15,138 nucleotides of DNA from Deltaproteobacteria bacterium UBA796 (GCA_002296975.1 DBIS01000255.1:1-15138); one strand, 5' to 3'. Numbered from the stretch's first letter, positions 1-7,568 are shown. Made by a program: numbers and translations. The notes: generated by a model not told the origin, from the letters alone.

Positions 1-586
1 GGGCAGCCTTGAGCGTGTCGAGGGCGCCGAACATATCCGAAGACTTTGTGATCATCGCGCTGCCGTCAAAGCCTGTTTTCACCTTGAGGTTTTCACCCAC
101 CACGGTCTCTGGCGCGGCCGTAGAGCCGTCGTAAACCCCTGCCCCATCATATGCGGGCTCATCATAAGCTGTGCCAGCAAAAATATAGCGGTCATTGAAC
201 TGGGTATTTGCCGAGTTCAACGCCCGGTCGAATAAACTTTGACTCACATTGGCCGCTTCGGCCCGTTGGTCTGGATTGTACACTTCGTTGGCAAACTGAA
301 TCGCCAACTCTCTGGCCTCGGATAAAGTCGAATGCATCTCTTTGATGGCGGTGTCTGCAACATTCAATAACTGCTCCGCCTGACTGGCATTTTTCATGAA
401 TACATCTTGGTTACTCAATTGCTGCCGGACATTGTGTAGTTGAGAAATTCGGCCTGGGTCGTCTGATGCTCGGTTGATCCGCTTGCCCGTCGCCACCTCC
501 TCATTGAGCTTCGCCAAGCGACTTCCCATCGAAATGGAGGTCTGCTTCATTGAGTCAAGTCTGCCGTGCCAAGTTGTTCGAATCAT
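1..586 (-). CDS. flgL: FlgL, flagellar hook-filament junction protein (HAP3), 3' end beyond window
   Basis: This is the start of the second hook-filament junction protein, a secreted flagellin-like protein that joins FlgK to the filament. I read it by translating the reverse strand; the frame stays open to the window edge, giving 195 codons. The N terminus is MIRTTWHGRLDSMKQTSISM, followed by a flagellin-type D0/D1 helical region with the signature GKRINRASDDPGRISQL at about residues 35-51, a coiled-coil-like stretch (NASQAEQLLNVADTAIKEM) and RYIFAGTAYDEP near residue 135, the usual FlgL/flagellin 'F.G' turn. The start ATG (586-584) shares one base with the flgK stop codon (TAATG), so translation is probably coupled. 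Position after flgK is the usual order. The C-terminal half is outside the window. There is no signal peptide, as expected for a type III export substrate. Confidence 0.93.
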   Translation of the reverse strand, partial: MIRTTWHGRLDSMKQTSISMGSRLAKLNEEVATGKRINRASDDPGRISQLHNVRQQLSNQDVFMKNASQAEQLLNVADTAIKEMHSTLSEARELAIQFANEVYNPDQRAEAANVSQSLFDRALNSANTQFNDRYIFAGTAYDEPAYDGAGVYDGSTAAPETVVGENLKVKTGFDGSAMITKSSDMFGALDTLKAA

Positions 587-1971
587 TATCGGACCATCGC
601 AAAGAGTTCTTTGAGCAAGTCATCCGCCGCGGTGACCACCCGAGCCGCTGCCTGATAGGCCGCCTGATATTGAATCAAGCTCACAGCTTCTTCATCCAAA
701 TCGACCCGACTCGCTGCATCCTTTAGGGAAGTTAGATCCTCGACCACCGCACCATGGGTGACCGCATCGATCTCAAAGCCGACGATGGCATTGCCGAGAT
801 CGCTATACAGAGAGGCTATAAACTCTCTTGAGTTCTGAGTTCCACTGCTAAAAAGCTTGTTGTTTTCAACATCAAGAATATTTTGAAGATTATCCCCATC
901 ACCCACTTCTGCAGACGGTAATGCCGCGGCCGCGATCAAAGTGGCATCTCCCGCTAAGGTCGAATCGAGCCTAATATCGGTCGAGGCGTTCGTGGCCGCA
1001 CCGGAAATGGTAAAGAAATCCAAACCAGGAACGCCATAGCCGTCAAAGCCCGCAGAATGCTGCGCATTCACCTCATCAGCGAAATCCTCAGCAAAGGTGT
1101 CCAAAGCTGCGAGCGATGCCTTCATTTGGTCCCTGGCTGCAACAAGCCCGCCAAGCTCACCTTTTAGCAGCTCATCGACCGTGACTGCGCCCGAACCTGC
1201 TGCCATCTTGACGCTCAGATCCGAAAAATTGCCGGCGGTTTTGAGCTCACGGATGTGCACCTCTTGCACAATGGCATGACCGCCTACGAACATTGAGAGT
1301 TGACCGTTACCCTGATAATCAACCTCGGCACCAATCTTCTCGGCGAGTGACGCTGCAAGCGCATCGCGGGCATCGAGCAAATCAGCAGGGCCAGAAACTG
1401 CATCTGAGTCAGAAATCCGCTTGTTTAGCGTCTTCATGTCGTTCAGAATTTTATTGATTCCGTCGATTTCATCCTTGATGCGGTCCTCAACCCGACGAAT
1501 ACCGTCGATCAAAGCCTCACCGCCGCGATTGATGGCCTCTATGAGCCCCTTACCCGCATCGCGCATGCCCAATCGAAGCCCGTGATCGCTCGGCTCTGAA
1601 GTTAGCTCCATTGCCGAATCGAAAAACCGGTCCAGGCGATCGGCAACAGAGGCGGTATCTCCCTCTCGGAAGTTCGCCTCGATAACAGCGAGAGTCTCAT
1701 GCGCCGTGCTTGCCATGGACTGGTCGCCCAAAGCTGAAAATGTGCGCTCAGTCGCAAACCGGTCAATGCCACGTTGAATGGACGTCGCGGTAACACCTTG
1801 GCCCGTAAACACGCCGTTCTCACTGCGGTGAGGCACACGGGTTTGCTGAACCAAGCGCCTGCGGACATAGCCCTCAGTGCTCGCGTTGGTGACATTCTGA
1901 CCGGCAACATCGATACCATAGGAGGCAGCTTTAAGACCGGTTCGCCCAATGTTTAAGGTACGGAAAGACAT
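586..1971 (-). CDS. flgK: FlgK, flagellar hook-associated protein 1 (HAP1)
   Basis: FlgK forms the first ring of the hook-filament junction and is secreted through the flagellar type III apparatus. The 461-residue product has the conserved rod/hook-family N terminus, with LNIGRTGLKAASYGIDVAGQ followed by NVTNASTEGYVRRR (the 'N.aN..T.GY.R' motif, about residues 6-39). It ends in the matching amphipathic helix: LDEEAVSLIQYQAAYQAAAR, then VVTAADDLLKELFAMVR. It is shorter than the enterobacterial protein (about 547 residues), mainly in the variable middle domain, which is common outside gammaproteobacteria. The ATG at 1971 lies 2 nt after the flgN stop, and its stop overlaps the flgL start. The chaperone gene flgN directly upstream supports the assignment. 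Confidence 0.97.
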   Translation of the reverse strand: MSFRTLNIGRTGLKAASYGIDVAGQNVTNASTEGYVRRRLVQQTRVPHRSENGVFTGQGVTATSIQRGIDRFATERTFSALGDQSMASTAHETLAVIEANFREGDTASVADRLDRFFDSAMELTSEPSDHGLRLGMRDAGKGLIEAINRGGEALIDGIRRVEDRIKDEIDGINKILNDMKTLNKRISDSDAVSGPADLLDARDALAASLAEKIGAEVDYQGNGQLSMFVGGHAIVQEVHIRELKTAGNFSDLSVKMAAGSGAVTVDELLKGELGGLVAARDQMKASLAALDTFAEDFADEVNAQHSAGFDGYGVPGLDFFTISGAATNASTDIRLDSTLAGDATLIAAAALPSAEVGDGDNLQNILDVENNKLFSSGTQNSREFIASLYSDLGNAIVGFEIDAVTHGAVVEDLTSLKDAASRVDLDEEAVSLIQYQAAYQAAARVVTAADDLLKELFAMVR

Positions 1972-1973
1972 GC

Positions 1974-2294
1974 TTATCGCTCACGGATACGCCCCGAAGC
2001 ACCGTAGGTTGGTGTCGAATTGGGCTGCAATACATTCCGAAAAACGGAATTTGCTGCGCCCAAAACACTCACCAGCCGTTGATCTGTTTCTCGGAGACTG
2101 CGGAGTGTATCCGCGATCTCTTCATCCACCCTTAAAGCATCTCTGTTTTGAATAATTTCCAACTCGAACTGGAGATCCTGGCGACTGGCCGTAGCATCGG
2201 CAAGGCGTTCAGGGTCGAGCTGTCGGGCTGCATCGAGCTGCGCATGCGCAGCATCGAGTGTATCCGTCAAAACAGAGGCTAAAGAGCGTTCCAT
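1974..2294 (-). CDS. flgN: FlgN-like export chaperone
   Basis: The probable cytoplasmic chaperone that holds FlgK and FlgL unfolded and delivers them to FlhA. FlgN proteins are poorly conserved, so the call rests on position (between flgM and flgK) and shape: 106 residues, almost entirely predicted helix, rich in Ala, Leu, Asp, Glu and Arg, with heptad-like runs such as LTDTLDAAHAQLDAARQLD and EEIADTLRSLRETDQRLVSV, and a short Pro/Gly-containing tail. It is somewhat shorter than the roughly 138-residue enterobacterial FlgN. The start ATG (2294-2292) overlaps the last base of the flgM stop (TGATG), indicating coupled translation. An unrelated small helical protein is possible but unlikely in this context. 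Confidence 0.78.
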   Translation of the reverse strand: MERSLASVLTDTLDAAHAQLDAARQLDPERLADATASRQDLQFELEIIQNRDALRVDEEIADTLRSLRETDQRLVSVLGAANSVFRNVLQPNSTPTYGASGRIRER

Positions 2295-2569
2295 CAGATC
2301 TCATGCATCAAGGCATTGACTGCATTGTCGAGGTCCTCTTCGCTCCCCAGAACACCTTGAGCGATGTCCTGGCGGGCACGAGCCACCTCGTCGACGCGAA
2401 CATCCGGAATATCATCCATGGCACCTTTGAGTTCCTGCAACCACTGGGCTTCCCCACTGAGCTGCACAGATCCCTCAGAGACCGATGACTTTCCGTTTGT
2501 TCGCTGAGTCGTCTTAACACCAGAATTCGGCGTCAGACGATACAGCGGGTTGGAGCCATGAATTTTCAT
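2294..2569 (-). CDS. flgM: FlgM, anti-sigma-28 factor
   Basis: FlgM binds the flagellar sigma factor FliA and blocks it until the hook is complete and FlgM is exported. The 91-residue product has the family layout: a polar, disordered N terminus (residues 1-32), then the conserved sigma-binding half beginning SVQLSGEAQWLQELKGAMDD, followed by IPDVRVDEVARARQDIAQG and a last helix LDNAVNALMHEI. The block 'V.LS..A..L..L', then 'PDVR...V...+..I..G', is the FlgM signature. A strong ribosome site (GGAGG at 2582-2578, 8 nt before the ATG) fixes the start, and the gene follows a 66-bp gap rather than overlapping flgJ. The cognate sigma factor is encoded about 5 kb upstream on the same strand. In enterobacteria flgM also has a sigma-28 promoter; a weak candidate is listed separately. 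Confidence 0.92.
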   Translation of the reverse strand: MKIHGSNPLYRLTPNSGVKTTQRTNGKSSVSEGSVQLSGEAQWLQELKGAMDDIPDVRVDEVARARQDIAQGVLGSEEDLDNAVNALMHEI

Positions 2570-2590
2570 GTGCCTTTCCTCCGCTTTCCC

Positions 2591-2617
2591 TCTTCGGTCG
2601 AAAAGGGCATTTCCTGA
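2591..2617 (-). promoter_or_regulatory. Weak sigma-28-like promoter candidate before flgM
   Basis: In the 66-bp flgJ-flgM gap the -10-like box ACCGAAGA (2598-2591) matches the first seven bases of the -10 box before flhA. At the same 11-nt spacing the -35 region reads TCAGGAAA (2617-2610), which matches the TAAAGTTT consensus poorly. The box lies 8 nt upstream of the ribosome site. It is listed because flgM is commonly sigma-28 controlled; the -35 match alone would not support it. Confidence 0.25.
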
Positions 2618-2635
2618 AGAGAATTCTTCATTTTT

Positions 2636-3436
2636 CTACCTTTTTGCCAAAGATGGGCTTTCATGAAGACTTTTCTTCAATTCTGTCATGGGGTCCACCG
2701 CCACGCCATCTCTATGTATCTCGAGATGGAGGTGGGGCCCTGTTGAACGTCCGGTAGAGCCGACCGTAGCGATGGTGTCCCCTCGCCCAACACGGTCACC
2801 CTTTTTAACCAATAAATCTTTACAGTGAGCATACAAGCTTGTGACGCCGTCGCCGTGATCGACAACCACTACGTTGCCAAACCCGCCACGCTCGCCTGAT
2901 GACACCACCGTACCTGGGCGCACTGGCCTGATCGGGGTGCCTGGGGCTGCAGCAATATCCAAACCCTTATGGTTTCGTTTTTTCCCGTGAAACGGGTCAC
3001 TTCGGCGCCCAAAATGAGAGGTTACCGTTCCATCTACAGGCAGGTCACCCAATCCATGGACAGAATGGCCACCACTCCCACCGGATCGAGGTGCTGAAGG
3101 CAAAGACAAAGACATCAGTGACACAGGGCCTTGGGCAGCCTTTTGGACCCCCATCGCCTCACCCATCACATCTCGGAAGCCAAAACCACCCGACTCAGCC
3201 ATGCGCTGCGCAATTTCCTGATCGAACAAACTGGAGAAAACCTCGTTCGCACCACCAGAAAACATACCTTCAGGTACCGTCTTTCGCATCTCTTTTACCA
3301 TCATCTCAATCATATACGATTCAAAAGCAGTCGCGGCCTCGAGCTGGTCTTTGCTCATACGCGCCGACTCAATATGCGGCGACTTAAGCGACTGCATCGC
3401 CAGAGCGTCGGCTCCACTTAGCATTTTGAGGCTCAC
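2636..3436 (-). CDS. flgJ: FlgJ-type rod-binding protein fused to an M23 (LytM-family) endopeptidase
   Basis: This probable rod-assembly protein should cap the growing rod and open the peptidoglycan. Residues about 25-95 form the rod-binding domain (ATAFESYMIEMMVKEMRKTV, then EVFSSLFDQEIAQRMAESGG). After a Ser/Gly/Pro linker, residues about 130-245 are an M23 zinc peptidase with the ligand motifs visible: H and D in NHKGLDIAAAPGTPI and the HLH of STGPHLHLEIHRDG, plus the usual SLYAHCKDL. All expected metal ligands seem present, so it is probably active. In enterobacterial FlgJ the C-terminal domain is instead a glucosaminidase. There is no signal peptide, which fits export by the flagellar apparatus. 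The start is GTG at 3436, overlapping the flgI stop by 4 nt (GTGA) with no clear ribosome site. An in-frame ATG at 3424 is an alternative. Confidence 0.9.
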   Translation of the reverse strand: MSLKMLSGADALAMQSLKSPHIESARMSKDQLEAATAFESYMIEMMVKEMRKTVPEGMFSGGANEVFSSLFDQEIAQRMAESGGFGFRDVMGEAMGVQKAAQGPVSLMSLSLPSAPRSGGSGGHSVHGLGDLPVDGTVTSHFGRRSDPFHGKKRNHKGLDIAAAPGTPIRPVRPGTVVSSGERGGFGNVVVVDHGDGVTSLYAHCKDLLVKKGDRVGRGDTIATVGSTGRSTGPHLHLEIHRDGVAVDPMTELKKSLHESPSLAKR

Positions 3437-4530
3437 AGAGAGGTAATCTCAGCATGTAAAGCACCGGCAGCCTTGATGGTCAACATGATTTGAATGAGGT
3501 CCCGGGGCTTCACACCCATGCTGTTGAGCGCCGCAACCAGCTGACCAATCGTGACACCTTCAAGCATGGTCAGACGACCCGACTCCTCTTCGGCAATGAT
3601 ACGGGAGTCCCGAGTGACCACGGTTTGGCCCCCAGACAATACTCCGGGCTGACTCACAGTTGTGTCTTTCTGCACCTCGATGGTCAGCCCACCATGGGCC
3701 ACAGCCACAGGTGAGACTTGAACATTTGCACCCATGACAACCGTACCGGTGCGCTCGTTAACAACCACCCTAGCCGGTGCATCGATCGAAATCTCTACCA
3801 TGCCAATCTGCGAAAGGACTGCGATTGGAGAGAGGTCTTCGGTCTCTGGCATCTTCATGCGCACCATCGCGTCGTCATGAGCAGAGGCCACCTTATCACC
3901 CAATGCCTCGTTAATGGCGTCGGCCATGCGCTTGGCGGTGGTAAAATCTGGGTCGTGAATCAACCAATCAATGTGGTCGGCTGCGAGCAAGTTCATGCGA
4001 TTCGGGTTTTCCACCTCGACCATTGCTCCTCTGGGAACACGCCCGGTGGTGGGATGGTTCTTACGGGTGCTCTCGCCACCAGACTCAGCACTAAAGCCAC
4101 CGATAATGAGCGGACCCTGGGATGAGGCATAAGCATACCCATCTGCGGCATACAAAGGTGTCAACTGAAGTACACCCCCCTCAAGACTCTTGGCGTCTCC
4201 AGAAGAACTGACCTCGATGTCCACCTTGTGGCCAGGCCGTGCGCTGGATGGAATATGGGCTGTCACCATCACCACCGCGACGTTCCGTGAGATGATGTCA
4301 TCGGTCTGCAATGTGACACCAAGCCCCTGCAGGCGGTTGGCTAAAGTACGAATCGTGGCCTCGTTGCGGCGGGAGTCACCCGTCCTGTTTAGACCGGTCA
4401 CCAATCCATAACCAAAGACCACATTGTCTCGAACGCCATAAATGCTCGCGATGTCTTTCACCCGTGCGGCATCGGCCACGCTCGGTGCTAGAGTCAAAGC
4501 GATTAGCGTGAGGAGTATTGTTCGAACCAT
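3433..4530 (-). CDS. flgI: FlgI, flagellar P-ring protein
   Basis: FlgI forms the periplasmic P ring that, with the L ring, acts as a bushing for the rod. The product has 365 residues, the same as the E. coli protein. It has a cleavable signal peptide (MVRTILLTLIALTLAPSVADA, likely cut after ADA at residue 21) followed by the family start RVKDIASIYGVRDNVVFGYG and LVTGLNRTGDS. Further hallmarks are the stretch GGFSAESGGESTRKNHPTTG near residue 145, NPNRMNLLAADH, and the C-terminal LVAALNSMGVKPRDLIQIML followed by TIKAAGALHAEI. ATG at 4530 follows GGAGG (4539-4535) by 4 nt. Unlike its neighbours it is separated from the preceding gene by 171 bp, and a sigma-28-like promoter lies there. Its folding chaperone FlgA is encoded two genes upstream. 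Confidence 0.97.
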   Translation of the reverse strand: MVRTILLTLIALTLAPSVADAARVKDIASIYGVRDNVVFGYGLVTGLNRTGDSRRNEATIRTLANRLQGLGVTLQTDDIISRNVAVVMVTAHIPSSARPGHKVDIEVSSSGDAKSLEGGVLQLTPLYAADGYAYASSQGPLIIGGFSAESGGESTRKNHPTTGRVPRGAMVEVENPNRMNLLAADHIDWLIHDPDFTTAKRMADAINEALGDKVASAHDDAMVRMKMPETEDLSPIAVLSQIGMVEISIDAPARVVVNERTGTVVMGANVQVSPVAVAHGGLTIEVQKDTTVSQPGVLSGGQTVVTRDSRIIAEEESGRLTMLEGVTIGQLVAALNSMGVKPRDLIQIMLTIKAAGALHAEITSL

Positions 4531-4558
4531 GGTGCCTCCGAAAGGCTTGATAGTCGCT

Positions 4559-4585
4559 CAATCGGTCACAAGGACCCAAGCTTAA
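4559..4585 (-). promoter_or_regulatory. Candidate sigma-28 (FliA) promoter before flgI
   Basis: In the 171-bp flgH-flgI gap (4531-4701) the minus strand has TTAAGCTT (4585-4578), an 11-nt spacer and ACCGATTG (4566-4559). Against the enterobacterial sigma-28 consensus TAAAGTTT-N11-GCCGATAA, I count 6/8 and 5/8 matches with the exact spacing. An A/T-rich run lies just upstream (about 4591-4612). The box is about 20 nt before the flgI ribosome site. The rest of the gap holds no gene and no convincing terminator. Confidence 0.55.
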
Positions 4586-4701
4586 GCCACAAATAGATTT
4601 TTTTGGGCGCAACCCTCACCTTCAGTGGTGACCGCGCACAGCAATGCCCAAAAATGATGCAGATCCGGCCTTGCGAGCCGTGGGCGACCAACGGTCAGCG
4701 C

Positions 4702-5412
4702 CTAGAAAGGCCAGGCGTGGTCCACAGCCCGGTGCAATACACCCGGACCTTGTTTGTCACCCAAAACACCTGCCCCATTAAACTCAATTCGAGCCTCGGC
4801 CAAAAGGCTGCTCTGAATGGTATTATCGGCCTGTATATCCAACGGTCGCGCCAAGCCCTCGACCACCAAATACTGGGTTTCGCGGTTAGAGCGGAGCTGC
4901 TTATAGCCCCAAACCTTAAGGTTTCCATTGTCCATCACCTCAAGCACGCGACAGGTCAACCGACCCTCAAGAACGCCGGCCCGCGCAGTACTGCCCTTTC
5001 CATCAAACCCGTGTTTTGACTCCGTTTCATAGCCAATGCCGCCACCTAGATTTCCCTCGTTATTTTTGGTTATCTGCTTTCCAATCCCAAAAAAGCTGCC
5101 AAGCTTTCCCTGCATGCCAGAGCTTCTCTGGGTACCGGTTTTGGCGCTCAACTCGGTGACGGTTTTTTCTTCGATATACACAGTGATGAGGTCGCCGACT
5201 CTCCGGGCGTTCCCGTTGGTACCGACCATGGTTCGCGCGCCGACTGCACTCCAAAGACTGCCTGGCAACACAGGCACCTCCGCCTGCTCAACATGCGTGA
5301 CAGGCGGGGGTACGGGGCGGCCATCATTTGGCGGAACAGGAGCGTCCTTGGCCGCGACGGCCTGAGAGGTCACAAATAAACTCAACAGCAAGGCTTGAAA
5401 AATACGACTCAT
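4702..5412 (-). CDS. flgH: FlgH, flagellar L-ring protein, apparently without a lipobox
   Basis: FlgH forms the outer-membrane L ring. The 236-residue product (E. coli: 232) carries the family features VGDLITVYIEEKTVTELSAK (about residue 72 on), a Gly-rich middle, FDGKGSTARAGVLEGRLTCR (the 'F.G.G.t.r...l.g.it..V' block), DNGNLKVWGYKQL and ADNTIQSSLLAEARIEFNGA near the end. The N terminus is a signal peptide, MSRIFQALLLSLFVTSQAVA, ending in an Ala-X-Ala type site. Most FlgH proteins are lipoproteins with a lipobox cysteine here; this one has no Cys in the first 100 residues, and its only Cys is in the core. A Pro-rich linker (residues 25-40) follows. ATG at 5412 overlaps the flgA stop by 4 nt (ATGA). 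Confidence 0.95.
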   Translation of the reverse strand: MSRIFQALLLSLFVTSQAVAAKDAPVPPNDGRPVPPPVTHVEQAEVPVLPGSLWSAVGARTMVGTNGNARRVGDLITVYIEEKTVTELSAKTGTQRSSGMQGKLGSFFGIGKQITKNNEGNLGGGIGYETESKHGFDGKGSTARAGVLEGRLTCRVLEVMDNGNLKVWGYKQLRSNRETQYLVVEGLARPLDIQADNTIQSSLLAEARIEFNGAGVLGDKQGPGVLHRAVDHAWPF

Positions 5413-6086
5413 GGTCGGCCTCCGGTGCGCACAGTTGTAGGCGCAATTAATTGTCCTTGAACCACAGTGTCAGTGGCTAGATTGGCCACACGGACCCAAT
5501 CACCAATCTGAGCATCCACAAGCATTCGACCCTTGGCCATGATTTGCAAAGAACCAAACTGTGCCACAATGGACACCGCCTGACCGTTGCTCGTCGCTGG
5601 CTTTCTTTTGGCAAAGCGCATGGTCACAGGTTGCCCCGCTCTCAAGCTGCGCGCCGCCACCCATTCACCGATGGCTGGGTCTACCAACACACCGCGAATT
5701 TTACTAATGTCTACCCGTGCGGATTTAAACGTGATGGGGTCTCCGGGCCGAGCTGCAACCTGGGCCACCGGCACATCTTTCCATAAGATAATACGCGAAG
5801 AAACCGAGTACCGACCGCAGATATTCCCAGAATCGATCATCCTGATCTTGAGCTGGGTTTGACCACGAAACTGCTCACCAGGGAGCGTTTGGACCTTGAT
5901 CTCAACATCTGAGGAACATCCGTGACTGGCCGAAAATCCGACCGACTCCACTTCCACATCTGCAATATCCATCGCCATTTCGGCGGCAACGTGGGCCGAA
6001 ACAGCGGCGGCGATCTTTGCTGAGATATCCACTGACGCCGTTGCGACACCACCACCAAGTGCCAAAATAAGTGCGATTGATGTCAT
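5409..6086 (-). CDS. flgA: FlgA, P-ring assembly chaperone
   Basis: This is a periplasmic chaperone needed for FlgI polymerisation into the P ring. It has 225 residues with a short signal peptide (MTSIALILALGGGVATA, possible cut after ATA). The C-terminal SAF-type half is recognisable: VAARPGDPITFKSARVDISK, GVLVDPAIGEWVAARSLRAG and QPVTMRFAKRKP, then VSIVAQFGSLQIMAKGRMLV, DAQIGDWVRVANL and VQGQLIAPTTV. The repeated 'G..V..rsLraGqpv' and 'G..v.a.g.al..g..Gd.i.V.N..s...v.g.v' patterns are typical of FlgA. Two cysteines in the N-terminal half (SHGCSSD and NICGRYS, about residues 57 and 90) could form a disulphide. The ATG at 6086 lies 4 nt after the flgG stop and the gene overlaps flgH, consistent with ring genes made together. 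Confidence 0.93.
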   Translation of the reverse strand: MTSIALILALGGGVATASVDISAKIAAAVSAHVAAEMAMDIADVEVESVGFSASHGCSSDVEIKVQTLPGEQFRGQTQLKIRMIDSGNICGRYSVSSRIILWKDVPVAQVAARPGDPITFKSARVDISKIRGVLVDPAIGEWVAARSLRAGQPVTMRFAKRKPATSNGQAVSIVAQFGSLQIMAKGRMLVDAQIGDWVRVANLATDTVVQGQLIAPTTVRTGGRP

Positions 6087-6090
6087 GACT

Positions 6091-6864
6091 CTATCGCTTC
6101 ATCTGGTTGACAACTTGCATGGTCTCATCGGCAGACTCAATCGCCTTCGATGTGACCTCAAATGCGCGTTGAGCCATAATCATATTGATCAACTCTTCGG
6201 CAATATCAACGTTCGAACCCTCAATAAAGCCCTGCTTGAGGGACAAGCCATCAGCCGTCTCCAGCGCAATGGGCTCACCAGATTCAGATGTGGCACTAAA
6301 GAGATTTCCACCCATGGCCTTCAATCCATTGGGATTTGTAAAGTCCACCACCTCAATGGCCCCAACCGTGACTGCCTCTGTGGCGTCGGTGTACCGCACC
6401 TGAACAGTTCCATCCTCGGCGATAATCACCTCAGATGCATCAAGTGGAATGGTTATTCCTGGGCTTACGGGCAAACCTTGCTGGGTCACCAACTCTGAGT
6501 CTTGGTTGACACTGAATGAGCCCACGCGAGTGAAGCGGTCTGCGCCATCTGGCGTTTGGACCACAAAGAATCCACGGCCCTGGAGCGCCACATCAAGCGG
6601 TGCATTGGTCTGAGAAATAGATCCTGGCGTGAAATCACGTTGGGTCGCGATAACCCGGCAACCCGAGCCAATTTCAAGTTGACCCGGCCGCTGTGCCTCT
6701 GCACTCGCCTCACCGGTTCGGATATTTTGATACACCAAATCCTCAAAAGCCACGCGGGTCTTTTTGAAGCCATTCGTCGATACGTTGGGAAGGTTGTTGG
6801 CGATGGTGTCGATTTGAACCTGCTGCGCAGCCATTCCGGTCGCAGCACTAAATAATGCCTTCAT
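6091..6864 (-). CDS. flgG: FlgG, flagellar distal rod protein
   Basis: FlgG builds the distal rod between the MS ring and the hook. The product is 257 residues (E. coli: 260). It starts MKALFSAATGMAAQQVQIDT with IANNLPNVSTNGFKKTRVAF, a close match to the family N terminus, followed by FEDLVYQNIRTGE, the FlgG-specific insert region absent from hook proteins. The central QTNAPLDVALQGRGFFVVQT and RVGSFSVNQDSELVTQQG, and the C-terminal helix ELINMIMAQRAFEVTSKAIE followed by SADETMQVVNQMKR, are canonical. ATG at 6864 overlaps the flgF stop by 4 nt (ATGA). I see nothing unusual. Confidence 0.98.
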   Translation of the reverse strand: MKALFSAATGMAAQQVQIDTIANNLPNVSTNGFKKTRVAFEDLVYQNIRTGEASAEAQRPGQLEIGSGCRVIATQRDFTPGSISQTNAPLDVALQGRGFFVVQTPDGADRFTRVGSFSVNQDSELVTQQGLPVSPGITIPLDASEVIIAEDGTVQVRYTDATEAVTVGAIEVVDFTNPNGLKAMGGNLFSATSESGEPIALETADGLSLKQGFIEGSNVDIAEELINMIMAQRAFEVTSKAIESADETMQVVNQMKR

Positions 6865-7568
6865 CTGCTTTTCCTCATGAGTTCGTTTGATCGACCGTCC
6901 AGCTCATCTGCGGTCTGCATTGCTTTTTGGTAGGCCTCGAAGTGTCGACTGGCCTCCATCAATTCCACCATTCCTCGCATGGGGTCGACATTCGACTTCT
7001 CCAGCACACCCTGAAGCACCTCGACCGTTCCTTCCACGGGGATGGTTCCAGCCTCTGCTCGCCACTGACCGTATCCAACAGGGGTGACCACCTCTGCATC
7101 GACAATGCGCAAGGTGCCTACTTCGCCGCCAGTTTCTGTGCGGACAACACCCTTCCTGTCAATGATAATTCGCTCCCGATCTGGAATTTCCAGCGGGCCT
7201 GAATCTGTCATGACAAGCTGGCCTCTCTGGTTTGTAAGCTGGCCTTCGTGATTGATTTTAAAATTTCCTGCCCGCTGAAGCACTTCACCGTCATCGGTTT
7301 GAATCATAAAAAACCCTCGCCCCCGCAAAGCGAGGTGGGTGTCGACTCCGGTGCTCTCAACATTTCCATCGGACATATCGGCCACCGTCTCTGCGACCGC
7401 CACATACGAGTTTCCCAATGCATTGGGATTGATCCGTTTGCTGGTAAAAGCCACACGCTGTTGCTTGAAGCCGTCAGATGTTGAGTTAGCGAGATTGTTG
7501 CTGATGACCTCCATCTGCGTCCAAGCGGCCTTGGCACCCGATAAAGCTGGGTAAATACTGCGACTCAC
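6861..7568 (-). CDS. flgF: FlgF, flagellar proximal rod protein
   Basis: A rod protein of the FlgF/FlgG family. It has 235 residues, slightly shorter than E. coli FlgF (251). It begins MSRSIYPALSGAKAAWTQME with VISNNLANSTSDGFKQQRVA; the 'IY.A.sGAka...q..v.sNNLAN..t.GFk' pattern is FlgF rather than FlgG. Family core elements are GVDTHLALRGRGFFMIQTDD, LQRAGNFKINHEGQLTNQRG and the C-terminal VELMEASRHFEAYQKAMQTA. It lacks the FlgG-specific segment seen in the next gene. The start is a GTG at 7568 whose GTGA overlaps the sigma-factor stop, so it is probably translated by coupling. Together with flgG downstream it supplies rod components; flgB, flgC and fliE are not in this window. Confidence 0.92.
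   Translation of the reverse strand: MSRSIYPALSGAKAAWTQMEVISNNLANSTSDGFKQQRVAFTSKRINPNALGNSYVAVAETVADMSDGNVESTGVDTHLALRGRGFFMIQTDDGEVLQRAGNFKINHEGQLTNQRGQLVMTDSGPLEIPDRERIIIDRKGVVRTETGGEVGTLRIVDAEVVTPVGYGQWRAEAGTIPVEGTVEVLQGVLEKSNVDPMRGMVELMEASRHFEAYQKAMQTADELDGRSNELMRKSR

Noticed and set aside
565..571. TGGCACG, a perfect sigma-54 -24 element, at the start of flgL
   Set aside because: The -12 GC at the required spacing is missing, and the bases encode conserved-looking FlgL residues.
4636..4649. GG-N10-GC sigma-54-like pair in the flgH-flgI gap
   Set aside because: Only the GG and GC match; neither TGGCAC nor TTGCA is present.
4686..4696. GACC-GTT-GGTC inverted repeat after flgH as a terminator
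   Set aside because: The stem is only 4 bp and no T run follows, so it is not a convincing intrinsic terminator.
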